Positions 34,016 through 45,954 of a stretch of DNA of 64,000 nt are shown here, in pieces (position 1 is the first letter of the stretch; the number at the start of each line of letters is the position of its first letter). This DNA is from Panorpa germanica (lineage: Eukaryota; Arthropoda; Insecta; Mecoptera; Panorpidae): NCBI GenBank assembly GCA_963678705.1, contig OY783205.1, positions 11,470,001 through 11,534,000 on the forward strand. Reading direction: 5' to 3'. Both the position numbers and the translations under genes were made by a program. Below the pieces are notes generated by a model. It was not told the origin of the DNA. It saw nothing but the letters and a program-made list of their open reading frames with translations, and searched no databases.

Positions 34016-34613
34016 CCTAACCTAATAAAGGTTTGTTTATTCTACAAACAGTCTGTGTCATTTAGTATCAGTTGTAACAGTTAAATTTATCTATTCATAA
34101 ACTATTATCTTAAGTAAATTATTCTGAGAACTTCCTACTGGAATGCAAAAGTCAAAATCATAAGTCGTCCGAGACATACTTGGTCCCCAGAGACGTACTA
34201 GGTTTACATATTCTACATTTTAAATTTAATACAAATCTTTTATGTATAGCAATCTCTGTAAAGTTTTGTTTCGCAAAAGATAGAGCACATGTATTATTTT
34301 TTCAAATTTATGTACCTTGTATTTTTGGCTTTAATTATAAAATAATACAAAAATTCTGATGCATTTTACAAAAAAGTTTATATTATTTGCCCTTTTGATA
34401 TATTATTCTTTATGCTGAATGTTATATGCCTAAAGTCTCTGAAAAGTTTTCTTACCTAAAAGATAGAGCAAATTAATTTTTCTTGCACATTTTTTATACT
34501 CTGTGAATATCCTTTTTGCTATGAAATATTGCAGAACTTTAGTCAGATTTTACAAAAAAGATTATTGCAGTTGGTGTTTAGATATATGAATTTTTATGTT
34601 ATTGTTAGATACT
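34016..34613. other. Non-coding with weak internal duplication
   Basis: Two diverged roughly 180-base segments (from about 34245 and 34425) share ttttacaaaaaag, a tctctg(t/a)aaag motif and aaagatagagca. This may be an old tandem duplication. Confidence 0.35.
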
Positions 34614-34745
34614 TTTAAATTTTTTTTTTAAATTCTCCTATAGTTTCAGCTATCAGCCTAAGTAGGCCTGCATGATTATGGTAATAAAGGCATGTAAGAG
34701 AGACATTCCAGTGAACACTCTCTAGTTTTTATATTCTCGTATTAT
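34614..34745 (-). repeat. Short retroposon, copy 1
   Basis: A T-run followed by a body with tcctatagtttcagctatca, cctaagtaggc and acattccagtgaa; a similar body is found at 35708-35895. The orientation suggests an A-tailed SINE or the 3' end of a LINE on the minus strand. Confidence 0.6.
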
Positions 34746-34845
34746 ACTCGTATACATTGAACACTATTCTCTATCGGTGACCTAAAACTAAGTCTACCGG
34801 TTAAGGCATTGGGATGGTTAATTAGACTATCACTACATTTTGCAC

Positions 34846-36230
34846 TATTATATTTAATGACCTGAAAGCAGCATTCGATATGGTAAACAGGGAGAAGTTG
34901 TGGAAATATATGAGTCGGAAAAAAAAAGATGAGAACATAGTTGAAAGAATGACAAAAAGGGCTAGAACTAAATGCAGAAACAACAAAAATAATGGTATTC
35001 CAAAAAGGAGGAGGAAGAAGAATACAGAAAATGTGGAAATATAAAACAGAGGACATTGAGGAATTAGAAGAATTTAGATATTTGAGGTACACATTTAAAA
35101 AGAACAATGGAGATGAGGCCCAGATAAAGGAGGTAGCAAAGAAGGCGGATTTAGCAATACGAAAGGTGTGGAATGTGGATATTAGGGGAAAAAGTATTTG
35201 GGGCGGATATTCAAAAGAGACTATGGATGTTCGACAGATTAATAACCAGTATGATGATGTATGGAACAAAGATATGGGGGTGGAAGGAGCAAGAAAAGTT
35301 GGAAAGAAAACAGGAGAAATACATTAAATAAATACTAGGGCTGGACTGGTGCACGACAGGATACTAAATAATGGAGAAATTAAAAAGGTACAAGATAAGA
35401 ATTAAAGCTGGTGGAAGAGCAGTAAAATATGAGGAAAAAAGTAGCAGCGCTAAAAGCAAATTTTTTAAAGAAAATAATGAAAGAGAATAGAAAGAAGGTG
35501 GAAGAGGCCCGAAAAAGAGAAAGGAGTATTATGAAAGGAATGGAATGGTGATCGAGAAGGCATACAGAAGAAGAGAAGAAGGCGCAAGTGTAAAAGATGA
35601 GCTAAGGAAAAGGAGCAAGGAGTTACAGCAACAGGAAAAAATGGAAAAAATTAAGAAGAGTAATTTTAACATAAAATATAAAAGGATTTGGGAGAGGGAG
35701 ATACCACAGTATTTTTTTTTTATTTCTTCTATGGTTTCAGCAATCTGCCTAAGTAGGCAATACGCTTTTTACATGATTAAGTCATTAAGACATGTAAAAA
35801 AACATTCCAGTGAATGCCCTCTTGTTTTTATATACATTATACAAGTATAGTATATGATACATTTATAATGTAATTGTATATTTCCCTTAAGTTCTGTATA
35901 ATATATATAATATATTAAGGGGAAAAGACAGAAAAAACATGAGAAGGATTGCAAGGTTTAGATTGGGAAATAGCGAGGAATGAAACACTGGAGCACATTA
36001 AGTTTGCTTGTCGGGAAAAAGTAATGAGCGAGAAGAATATTGTGCAGCTATTAAAGAGAGGCAGTGAAGGAAAGAGGTGGATGGCGGAAATAGAAAAAAG
36101 GAACGAAATACATGGCAATAAATAATCTCGGTATCTGGTTTGCTTGGGGAACATGAAGAGAGAGGGTCAAGTGAAGAAGAAACAGAAATCACTTTTTTTT
36201 GGGAAGTAGTAAAATTCTAGAATATTTTTT
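34846..36230 (+). pseudogene. R1/I-like LINE ORF2 RT end and C-terminus, split by a retroposon
   Basis: IFNDLKAAFDMVNREKLWKY (RT motif with D-x-x-x-A-F-D) is followed, after an internal deletion, by KTMVFQKGGGRRIQKMW and FRYLRYTFKKNNGDEAQI, KVWNVDIRGKSIWG, then a charged helix-rich region (YRRREEGASVKDELRK, REIPQY). A short retroposon interrupts here (35708-35895) and the tail continues as GKRQKK and RIARFRLGN. The catalytic FADD segment is lost in the deletion. An AATAAATAAA-rich 3' end follows near 36235. Confidence 0.75.
35708..35895 (-). repeat. Short retroposon, copy 2, inserted in the LINE C-terminus
   Basis: A T-run of about ten bases, then ctatggtttcagcaatctgc, cctaagtaggc and acattccagtgaatgccctc, matching 34614-34745. 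It interrupts the LINE coding region between REIPQY and GKRQKK. Target duplicates are short or eroded. Confidence 0.65.
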
Positions 36231-36374
36231 TTTAGTTTTAATAAATAAATAAAGTTAGTTTTAACTAAATATTTAGTTTAAATTAAAATTAATAAAGTTT
36301 AGTTTTAAGTTTGAATTATGAAGATAGAAATGAAATGTATTAAGAAATAAAATACGGTAGATTATAAAGCTGAA

Positions 36375-38198
36375 AGCCGCTTACGCTTTGTAAAAATGTC
36401 CTTTTGCCAGGTAAGCTGTAAATGAATTCCGAGATATTTAGCGTCATTGGATTGTGGATATACACAATTATTTATGCGTGGTTAATGTTACATGCGTTGA
36501 TTTAGTTTCGTTTGCTTTTATTCGCAATTTCTTGAGCCATTCCTCAATCATATTTAGGTTAATCTGCAGATTCAGTGATGCCGATACTGGGTATCGTCTG
36601 CAAATGTAGCAACCGTAGTTTCTGTTGTAGTTGGCAAGTCGGAAGTGTGGAGTAAGTATAATGTGAGTCCTAGGACACTTCCCTGTAAGACTCCTAACTG
36701 GATGGGTTTCAAATTAGTACATTCGCTACCTGTTTTGACCATAAAAAGCCTAATAGTCATACATCATCTCAATAGTTGATAATCAAGGTACGAAAGTATT
36801 TTTTCCAGTTTGTATTGAAGTCCTATGGGCCACACTTTGTCGAATACTTGGGCTATATGTAAAAAAGCTCCTGAACAATATCTTTTAACATTTAAGTCTC
36901 TATTAATTGTGTTAACCAACCGATGAACTTGCTCTACAGTACCGTGCTTGTTGCAGAAGCCAAATTGATGCTTGGGTATTAGCTTATTTGATTATACATT
37001 TTATCCTCTTAACGTATATTTGTTCAAATAATTTCGAAATATCGGCATTAAACTTATGGGCCTATAGGAAATCACCTCTTTCGGTTTTTTCCAGTTTTCG
37101 ATATTATGATTATTTGAGCAACCTTTCAGCTACTTGGATAGTAGTAAGAATTGCATTAAAAACAAAAGTAATTAGTTTTATACATTTTTTTGATAGTTCG
37201 TATATTATCTTTCCCGTGATTATGTCAAAACCGGGTGATTTTCTAAAAAGAATTTCTTTTACTATTGTTTCACAAGTTTCCTTGGTTCCAATTTTTCTAT
37301 GGGGAAAATCTTTTAACAAAGGGTAATTCTGAAATTCCAATATAAAATTTTCTTCTTTTGCTGTCGTTTCTGAAGGATACGGTTTAAACACATTCTGCAG
37401 GTGATTAGCAAACATCGCAGCTTTTTGTTTGTCATTCATTGTCCCATTTATTTTTATTATCTTTAACTAAAGGGTTGCGTATTTGTGATCTTTCAGCTTC
37501 CTTGTAGCTTTCCATAGCGATTATTCCGTAGCTTCAGATTGTGTTAAATTTTCAGGGTATTCTTGAATACTTTGGTTATTGTGCTCCACTATCAATTCTT
37601 TAATTCCTTTATGATCTATTTAGTTTACTTTTATTACCAGGTGATTTACATAGTTACCATTGTTTACGTAAATGTCTTTTCTTTATTATTTTCTCCTTTA
37701 TGAGTAGGAGCACATTATTCTTCCTACCTTGTATATCTATATGCGTGGGAGTAGCAAATCATGCTGCTTCTTGGATGTTTCTGGTAATGTGTTCTACTGC
37801 TATTTTAATTTCCAGTTTAGTTTTCAAAGTTATATTTAACGAAATTGACTCATCTAGCTTTGATGTAAGAAGATCCCCGTGAGTTTAATTATTGTACAAA
37901 GATGGCTCAATTTCTCTACTGCGTATTTTCTCGTATACAGTATTAATCACTAGAGAGTGATCTTATGACAAATCGAAGCAGGATTCCGCTGTATACTTTT
38001 TCGGGTTACACCCTTAGTGATACAAAAATCAATCACATCCGGAACTCTGTTTGGTCAGAAGGCCAGTAAGTTGGTTCGTAAGTTGAAATTGATTTTAGAT
38101 TTTTAGCATTCATTGCTTTAACTAGTTCTTTACTCTTGCGATTAGTTAATCTGAAGTTCCCATGTTGAGTGCTTAGCGTTATAGTCACCATCTGCCCC
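36375..38198 (-). pseudogene. Jockey-like LINE ORF2 (endonuclease end to RT), minus strand, decayed
   Basis: From 38198 leftwards: the endonuclease block DYNAKHSTW and VPDVIDFCITKGV, then linker, then RT: MFANHLQNVFKPYPSE, KSPGFDIITGKIIYELSKK (37245), a damaged fingers region, QGSVLGLTLYLLHTSDLPTT and ATFADD (the catalytic FADD is kept, about 36608), and AKYLGIHLQLTWQK at the left end. It is cut at its 5' side by the younger Jockey; the remaining endonuclease lies at 42550-42803. Stops and frameshifts throughout. Confidence 0.85.
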
Positions 38199-38427
38199 CA
38201 TTCGAGATTCAACGCTTGCCTGGGTAAGACGTTGCCTTTCTATTACATTATAAATATTTTAGTTAATTTTAGTTAATAAAATAACAGAAATACTAGCTAT
38301 TGTTATATCAAACTATTCAATTTACACAAAAGCAGTAAATTCAGTGAAATAAAGTTATACTATATAAGTACAGAAGAACATTTTTAATGTGCTGCAATGT
38401 GTACATAATATAAAAAGTGGATAGAAG

Positions 38428-39759
38428 ATGGATTATAACGAGTGTGACTTATCAGAGGTTCAGCTCAAGACGGAAAATAAGAGAATTTTATGGCGCAGAC
38501 TGCAGACAGTGTTAAATACAAACAGTGAACTGCAGAAAGCAATAGAACTGCTCTCGAGAAAATTGGATGACATTGTAAAGACGAAGAATTCTAGACCAAA
38601 AGATAGATCAAAGGAAAGCATAACAGTTTATGAGACTGATGAAGAAGATTTAACCAAAGAAACGGAATGGATACTCAAAGAAAGGAAGGGTAGGTTGAGG
38701 AAGAAGAGAAAAGCTGATAGTTCACCTATTATCTCGCCACAACAACCATCGCTAAAGCCGGAAACAGCTAATCTGGTCCAAAGTAAACCGCATATACCAC
38801 CAATAACAGTGGAAAAATGTAATTACGAAAACATTTATAAAAAGCTAAAAGAACAGAATATAACATTCAGAGCAAAACTTCTCAATAGTGGAGAAATCAA
38901 ATTTAATGTGCTTGAAGAAAAGCACTACAGGGATTTTGTAAAAATATTGGAAACCACGGAGTTGAAATGGTTCACATACGAAAACAAACAGACTCGACCA
39001 ATAAGAGTTATGGCTCAAAGACGTCACCCCAATTGCACAAATCAAGACATTGTAAACGATATAAAAGGAAAAAACATGAAAGTGGTAGAAGCGGTAAATA
39101 TTCTTCAGAGAACTACAAAAACACCTCTACCTCTTTTTATGATAACTTTTGATAACAAGGAGGACATAAACAAAATAATGAATATTAAAGAAATCTCAGG
39201 GATGACAGTCAGAATGGAGACTTTAAGAAAAAATAAACTGGTCCCTCAATGCAAAAGGTGCCAAAGATTCGGCCACACCCACAAATTTTGCAATAGACAA
39301 CCAAGGTGTGTGAAATGTGCGGCTCCCCATCTAACAGCAGAATGTAAGAAACTCACAGAAGAATTACCAAAATGCATTAATTGCAATGAGGAACACCCAG
39401 CAAGCTACAGAGGTTGTATTGTTGCTATAGAAATTCAAAATAGAAGGGGAACATTGAACTCCAACATAAAAAAAAATAACATTCCAACTGAGAACAAAGA
39501 AAGAATTGGAAACAAAGGTGCAGTGAAAGAATCAGTGCCTGTAACTACAGAAATTACTTTTGCTCAAGCAGCAAAGAAGAACACTGAACATGAACTAGGG
39601 CAGAATAACCAATGGGACTCACTGATGCAAACTGTTCAACAAGTACTTGAAAAAATGATCCAACTGGACAGAAAAATGGAAGACATTTCTATTAGAGTGG
39701 GTAAAGCTGAATCCAGTATCAGTAAAGCTGAAGAATATCAGAGTAGAAGAAGGCGATGA
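38428..39759 (+). CDS. Jockey ORF1 (gag-like RNA-binding protein), intact
   Basis: 443 codons from ATG 38428. In order: an acidic/basic N-terminus with a likely nuclear-localising patch (RLRKKRKA, about residue 90), a Pro-rich linker (SPQQPS), a PRE_C2HC-type RNA-binding core (about 125-265; MAQRRHPNCTNQDIVND, KTPLPLFMITFDN), and three zinc knuckles at about 275-335 (CKRCQRFGHTHKFC, CVKCAAPHLTAEC, CINCNEEHPASYRGC). The C-terminal region (about 395-440) has heptad-like spacing and could be a coiled coil. It coats LINE RNA in the RNP. The tga stop (39757-39759) lies inside the start of the ORF2 reading frame, so the two frames overlap. Confidence 0.93.
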   Translation: MDYNECDLSEVQLKTENKRILWRRLQTVLNTNSELQKAIELLSRKLDDIVKTKNSRPKDRSKESITVYETDEEDLTKETEWILKERKGRLRKKRKADSSPIISPQQPSLKPETANLVQSKPHIPPITVEKCNYENIYKKLKEQNITFRAKLLNSGEIKFNVLEEKHYRDFVKILETTELKWFTYENKQTRPIRVMAQRRHPNCTNQDIVNDIKGKNMKVVEAVNILQRTTKTPLPLFMITFDNKEDINKIMNIKEISGMTVRMETLRKNKLVPQCKRCQRFGHTHKFCNRQPRCVKCAAPHLTAECKKLTEELPKCINCNEEHPASYRGCIVAIEIQNRRGTLNSNIKKNNIPTENKERIGNKGAVKESVPVTTEITFAQAAKKNTEHELGQNNQWDSLMQTVQQVLEKMIQLDRKMEDISIRVGKAESSISKAEEYQSRRRR

Positions 39760-42407
39760 CTCATTAAGAATTACTGCGTGGAACGCAAACGGACTAACCA
39801 ACTATTTGTCCGAGTTAAAAATATTTCTAGAAACTCAAAAAATTGATATTTGTTTGATATCCGAAACTCATTTCACGAGAGAATCACACGCAAAAATTAA
39901 AGGCTATGAAATTTACCATACAATTCATCCGGATAACAAGGCCAGGGGAGGAACTGCTGTGTTAATTCGAGACAACATAACACATCACGAAATTGAGAAA
40001 TATGAAACCAAAGAAATACAAGCCACTGGAATAAAAATTTCAAGCAAAAACTACAAAATAACAGTAGCAGCAATATATTGTCCCCCAAGACATAACTTAA
40101 AAAAGCCGGACTACCTGAAATTTCTGCACACACTTGGTCAAAGATTTATAGTTGGTGGAGACTTTAATGCTAAAAACACACACTGGGGCTCAAGAATTAC
40201 ATCATCAAAAGGCAAAGAACTACTCGAAGCAGTAAAAGAATACCGGTGCGACACGGAATCAACAGGCAAACCAACTTACTGGCTCACTGACAGAGGAAAA
40301 AAACCGGATTTAATAGACTTCTTTATACTAAGAAAAATATCCACCAATTTTATAAATATTGAGGATAGCGCTGATCTGTCTTCAGACCACTCACCAATAA
40401 CTCTAACACTGAGTGAGAGAACGATTAAGAGAAAACAACCAGCCACGCTAGCAAATAAATGGACTGACTGGAACAAATTTAGAGCAGAAATTGAAAATAG
40501 GATTACATTAAATGTACCACTAAATAATGCGGGCCAAATAGACGACGAAGTGGGCAAACTAGTGTGTGATATCCAGCAGGCAGTATGGAGAAATACACCC
40601 CAAATAGAAAGGAAAACAAAGGGAAATTGTTATCCTATGGAAATTATGGAGCTTATCAAAGGTAAACGTAAAGCTAGAAGAAAGTGGCAGAGTACAAGAA
40701 ACACTGATGATAAGAAAGTACTAAACAGACTGACACGTCAACTGACCGATGAAATTCAAAAAATAAAACATGAATCCTTAAATCACTTTCTGAGTGAACT
40801 AACAGATGACAAAGATACAGAGTACTCACTATGGAAAGTAACGAAAAACATAAAAAGTCCGAAAATGCAATCTTCACCCATCCAAAGAGAAGATGGAAGT
40901 TGGGCAAGAGATAATGCAGAAAAAGCTGAGTTATTTGCAGAGCATCTGGAAAACACTTTTCATTCGCATCCAAATCAAGAAGAGGAAAATATCCAACAAG
41001 GGGAAAATAATAACGAAGAAGTAATTAAAAGGATAACTCCGAAGGAACTGAAAAAAGAAATAAAGAATATAAAGTCCAAAAAAACACCATGGTATGATCT
41101 CATCACCGGAGAAGTCTTAAAAGAATTACCAAGAAAAGGCGTAATCAAACTGACGCACCTTTTCAATGCAGTGTTACGGCTGAGATACGTACCGCTCCAT
41201 TGGAAAGTTGCCGAAGTTATTATGATCCTTAAACCAGGAAAACCCCCTACAGAGAAATCTTCATACAGACCAATTTCGCTACTACCAATAATTGGTAAAC
41301 TATTTGAAACATTAGTACTAAAGCGCCTTAAATTATTGATAGTGTAAACAACTAATTCCAAACCATCAGTTTGGATTTAGAGATAAACACTCAACCATAG
41401 ACCAAGTACACCGCATCACTAATGTTATTGAAAAAGCACTGGAAGAAAAGAAAATATGCTCGACAGTATTCCTTGATGTTTCTCAGGCATTTGATAAGGT
41501 CTGGCACAAAGGACTGGCATATAAAATAGATAGGATGTTACCCAGACAACTCAGCGAATTACTGAAGTCCTATATAGCAGGCCGACATTTCAGAGTAAAA
41601 GTTGAAGACCAATTCTCCGAATTAAAGAATATAGCTGCAGGCGTCCCACAAGGAAGTGTATTGGGTCCTGTCCTGTATACTTTATACACTAGTGACTTAC
41701 CACTAACCAACGGTACCATAATGGCCACTTTTGCCGATGACACAGCTATAATGGCAATAGCTAATAATATGGAAGAAGCAACGGATAAAGTGCAAGAAGC
41801 TTTGAATAATGTTACCACTTGGACAAGCAAATGGAGAATAAAACTAAATGAAAGCAAGTCGGTACACATTAACTTTACGAATAAAAAAGTTAATCACCGA
41901 CCAGTAACAATAAATGGACAAGCTATCCCGCATGCAAACACGGCGAAATATTTGGGGATGACACTAGATGCCAAATTGCGTTGGAAGGCACACGTGAAGA
42001 AAAAGAAAGAAGAAATGGGAATAAAATATAGAAAAATGTATTGGCTAATGGGACGACAAGCATTGTTATCCTTACATAATAAGTTAACAATATATCAGCA
42101 AATACTAAAGCCAGTGTGGACGTATGGTATCCAACTGTGGGGTTGCACCAAAGACAGTAACATCAAAATCATCCAGACATTTCAGAACAAAGTACTACGT
42201 AACATAGTTAACGCGCCGTGGTACGTTCGTAACGTAGACATCCATAAGGATCTAGGAATCACTACAGTTGCTGAAGAAATCAAAAAACATGCTAAGAAGC
42301 ACAAGGAACGACTACATCAACACGCAAATGATGAAGTGGTACAGTTGCTCGACACTGACGGGTTGCAGCGAAGGCTAAAGAGAACGAAGCCGTTCGAACT
42401 AGTATAA
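39752..42407 (+). pseudogene. Jockey ORF2: endonuclease and reverse transcriptase, one frameshift
   Basis: The AP-like endonuclease begins LRITAWNANGL (about 39766), upstream of the first ATG (39806); the frame is open further back into ORF1, so translation probably begins by overlap or re-initiation. Endonuclease motifs: LISETHF, NKARGGTAV, GGDFNAKNTHWGSR and SSDHSPI. RT: KTPWYDLITGEVLKE, SYRPISLLPIIGKLFE, then a 1-base frameshift at about 41344 (first part ends at taa, second part open from 41346), NHQFGFRDKHSTIDQV, VFLDVSQAFDKVWH, GVPQGSVLGPVLYTLYTSD and TFADDTAIM with the catalytic FADD intact. The C-terminus ends LKRTKPFELV. Apart from the frameshift all expected motifs are present. Confidence 0.93.
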
Positions 42408-42549
42408 AAGTACGAGTATTATCACTGGATAACACTCGACGTTATTCTTTTGTTTAGATTAATATTAGAGATAAGCTATTGGTTAATTGTACAAAATTAG
42501 TTATAGCAGTAAATAATAATAATAAAAAAAAAAAAAAACCATCTGCCCC

Positions 42550-42803
42550 AAATTTGTTACCCAGTGTTTAAAAAAAGGTCACGTAGAGTTCCTTCTTGTT
42601 CTTGTATTTTGGTGGACAATACATTGCTGAGATTGTTACTGGGCTAACTTCATTTTCAATAATATTGTAATAGTATTCAATACTATTAAAAACTATTCAA
42701 TAGTAACTGTAAAAACTTCTCTCTTTCATGATGTGCAATATTATTTTTTATAATTATTGCAATTCCACCATGTGCCTTACCATCCGTATGTCTAGTATGA
42801 TAT
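42550..42803 (-). pseudogene. Continuation of the older Jockey-like endonuclease
   Basis: Minus-strand pieces HTDGKAHGGIAIIIKNNIAH, VTISAMYCPPKYKNKKE and LGNKF join to DYNAKHSTW on the other side of the young Jockey. A short AT-rich damaged stretch lies between. The 5' end of the domain is missing where the LTR-like repeat begins. Confidence 0.8.
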
Positions 42804-43688
42804 TGTTACGGATTTGCGGGCGTCTGAGCATACAAAAATGATAGTTATAAAATAATGACTGGAATTAGCAGAAAAGGTTGCGCAGCCCTGTAGAAATATC
42901 AAGACATTTTGATAACGAAGCTGTTTAATCGAAGTCGCCTAACTTGATACGCGTGTTCCTGGTAATGAACATAGGCAACTGCAAACCATGCATTTGTGTT
43001 ATTGCTTACGAATGAACTTCCTAGAAAAATACTGCGTCAACGCGATAGAACGGTCGGACGGCGTGCTTGGATGATTATAGGAGTGTTCTGGGAAGTCGGA
43101 GGTGTCGTGACCATGGGTGGTCTGCTGGTGTTCGGCCAATATGTGGGGAGCAGGGCAGTCTGCAAACAAGAGGCAGTGAGTGGGAATAAGGCAGTCAGCG
43201 ATAGAACATCAGTCAGTCAACAACAGTCCGCGAGTAATAATTAAGTCAGATAATAAAGAGTAATTGTAAACAGTTGTTGTAATAATTATAAGTAGTTGTA
43301 GTTGTTTTGTGTTAATAAATAAAGTCTGTAAAAGTGTAAATCCTTCTTATTATTGTCAATTGTGGCTATTCATTAATTATTAAGTTACAACGCGACTAAT
43401 TAGGGTAAACGATTGCACCCGCTCGGCAAGCAATTAAAAGAACCCTAGTCGCAGGCGTAATACGGCGTATATTTAGAAGGTTCGAGAATCCTAATCTCCC
43501 TTCCCTTAATCCTCGCTCGCACATACAAATCTTGTACATTTGGCGTCATAGAAGGTTCCAGAGCCAGACTCTCTTCATTCCCCTTTTACGCCCTTACAAG
43601 TTTGCATCATTTGGTGTTAGAAGCTGAAGAGGATAGTTGCTACGAGCACACGTTGTCTCTCCCGTCGTCGCTTAGTAAAATTGTAACA
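42804..43688 (+). repeat. LTR-like repeat family, copy 2
   Basis: 885 bp, the same extent as 20162-21035 (starts tgttacg, ends attgtaaca), about as diverged as an old family, with a different short middle segment (43040-43200). Near the right end catttggtgttagaagctga, then about 60 bases to the terminal gtaaca. It separates ORF1 and ORF2 parts of the older Jockey-like element. No clear target duplicate. Confidence 0.7.
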
Positions 43689-44400
43689 ATAAATTTTAAA
43701 TTTTAGTACGTGGTGGTTCGATTTTTACAATATTAAAATCAAGTTTCTCTATGTTGTAAACTTCTTTGTTGTTTACTCTAGTTTCTAGGTCTACATAAAA
43801 CATAGGTAGAGGTACTTTATGTTAAAAAAGCGCTGATTTTAATACTTCCACCTCTGTTCCTTGGTCTAGGCCTCTTAGTACAAACCTAAATGTTTTTTCA
43901 CTTTTTGTTTTGAATTTATGGTATTCAGTGTTTTTATCAGTTAACTCCTGTATAAGTGTTTTAAAGTGTTCGGTCTTAAAAACTTGAACTTTAACTGTTT
44001 CAAAGCTAATGGATTTGCCTGTATATGTTTTTGTTTCTTTTTGCATTAGTGTATGGATGAGTTAAATCACTTCTACCTTATATATTGTTACGGGTGAAGG
44101 TTTAATGATTATGGTGTTTAATTCATTGATTACTTGCTCATTTGTGGTTTATATGTTTTTTCTTTTCTGTTCTGCCAGGTATTCAAAATTGTTTTTTGTC
44201 TCTATTGGTTTACTCATCCAATAGTCGGCTAGTTTTGTTTGTTTTATGGCATTCAGCACTTCGGGACTTCTCAGTTTTTTCTTGTATTGGACGGTTGTCC
44301 AACGGTTGGGTGGAGATTGTGCACTTTGGTGTATTTTCTCTGGGATGATCTCCGCTTTATCAAAGATGTTTGTGTAATGCAAATTTCTGATTATTATTTC
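43689..44400 (-). pseudogene. Jockey-like LINE ORF1, minus strand, decayed
   Basis: From 44382 leftwards: SPPNRWTTVQYKKKLRSPE, KPSPVTIYKVEVI, stop, then the core KSISFETVKVQVFKTEHFK, KTFRFVLRGLDQGTEVEVL (43822-44046 open), stop, KVPLPMFYVDLE and VKIEPPRT. The zinc knuckles that should follow are absent, replaced by the LTR-like repeat. Probably the same element as 36375-38198 and 42550-42803. Confidence 0.82.
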
Positions 44401-45047
44401 AATAATTATTAGCTCGCAATTGGTTTAGATTTTATTTGATTGTATTCTCAATACAATACACTATTATTATTAGGTCAATGATTGTGCACTGTATTGTATT
44501 TAGTTTGAGGAGAAACCTATATGTTTATTTACTATATCCTATGGTTTATATTCCACTTTAAATACAGGTTTAAATTAATTACGATAATTTATATAGACTC
44601 GTAATACATGTCCAACGGCTACTTGTCGAATTCGTTTTAAACACTTCTTTTGTTAATATAATACCGAACAATAGTAATTAAAAACAATTTTGTCAAATAA
44701 ATAACAGAAACAAAAGAAAAAGAAAGAATGTCCGCACTGCTTCAAGAACAAGAAAATAATGAAAGAACAAGATAAGCCTCTGTTTTTTGCTTCAGTGGTA
44801 ACAACAAAGCCCCTACGTATGGTAAATTGGACAGTGAAAACAGTAAAACCAGAGCGATTAGTCGCATCTTTCAACGAAATGAAAATATAATGCAAGATCT
44901 AAACCTCAATCTAAACTCTTCTAGTCCCAACTAGTCCAGAAGTATTATTACAGATTTGAAGGAGATGCCCTAGATAATGATGACCCATAGAACAACCATC
45001 ACTAGTATGACGGCTGAACTCCTGACAAAACTGGCTCAAAATTCAAC
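44401..45047. other. Non-coding
   Basis: No gene; the last 150 bases may be the degraded end of ORF1 of the following LINE. Confidence 0.4.
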
Positions 45048-45954
45048 ATTTTAAAAGCCTTGTGAAATGCTAACGGGATGTCACACCATAATGAGGACTT
45101 AAATATATTTCTCAAAACATACAATATTGACATAATGCTATTATCTAAAAAGTATTTTACAGGTAACAGTTATCTGAACGTGTCAAGATATAGGGCCTAT
45201 TTCACAAACCACTCTAAAGCAAAGCTCATGAGGGAACGGCCATTCTGATCAAGGGAAAAATTAAAACTACCGAGCTACCCCACATCGAGAAAAATATGTC
45301 GAGAAAAAACTACATCTATTGTGAGATAGAAAAAAAAGCATGCCCATCAACATCATGATTGACTGGAATCATTTAACCTACTTTTTGGAAAACTCTTTTT
45401 GCACTTATATCCCATTAAAAAATAAGAAGGACATTTAAGCAGCAGCAAAATACTTTTTTGCTACAATTCAAGCAGCATCCTAGGAATTAACCCCAATGCA
45501 CCCAAGTAAAGAGCAAAGGTTAAGCTTTTCTAAATCTATAATGAAGAAGGTAGGTAAAAATGACTTCGAAAAACTATTTCAATCTAATAAATGTCTTCGC
45601 CTCAAAAACCGTCTAAATAAATTTATAAAAGAAGCTAAAAGGCACCGCAGTATGCAGCATTATATGAAATATCTAGATAATTCGGCGACTGGTGATTATT
45701 CCTGGTGGAAAGCAACCAAAAAGTTAGGACAACCAAAAGCAGATTCTCCACCGTTAAGACGCGAGGATATAAGTTAACCAAGAAAATTTGAAATAAAGGC
45801 TTTCCCCGAGCACCTGCAACAAGTTTTTACTCATCACCCGAATGAAGAATAAGTAGAGCATCTGAATGAGGTTCTAAGTGTTTTAAGGGCTGAGACATCA
45901 CCACATAAGCCAATTAAAGAATTTATTATTTTCGAGGTTGCTAAAGAAATTAAG
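45048..45954 (+). pseudogene. Jockey-like LINE ORF2 start (endonuclease, linker), truncated
   Basis: The endonuclease start reads LKAL, stop, NANGMSHHNEDLNIFLKTYN and IDIMLLSKKYFTGNSYL. The rest of the domain is deleted or frameshifted. The linker (45496-45777 open) has RLKNRLNKFIKEAKRHRS and YSWWKATKKLGQPKAD, then AFPEHLQQVFTHHPNEE and KEFIIFEVAKEIK. At 45955 the sequence changes abruptly to a gypsy RNase H. No RT. Confidence 0.8.

Larger units (their letters stand above)
38199..42538 (+). mobile_element. Jockey-clade LINE, nearly full length, young
   Basis: Flanked by the 12-bp duplicate accatctgcccc (38187-38198 and about 42538-42549) that belongs to the older LINE it entered. It starts CATTCGAG, has a 229-base 5' UTR, ORF1, ORF2, a short 3' UTR and an (AAT)n/A tail to 42538. 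No 5' truncation is apparent, and the start matches the CATTCGA at 8426 of another LINE here. Only one frame break (ORF2) is visible. Confidence 0.93.
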
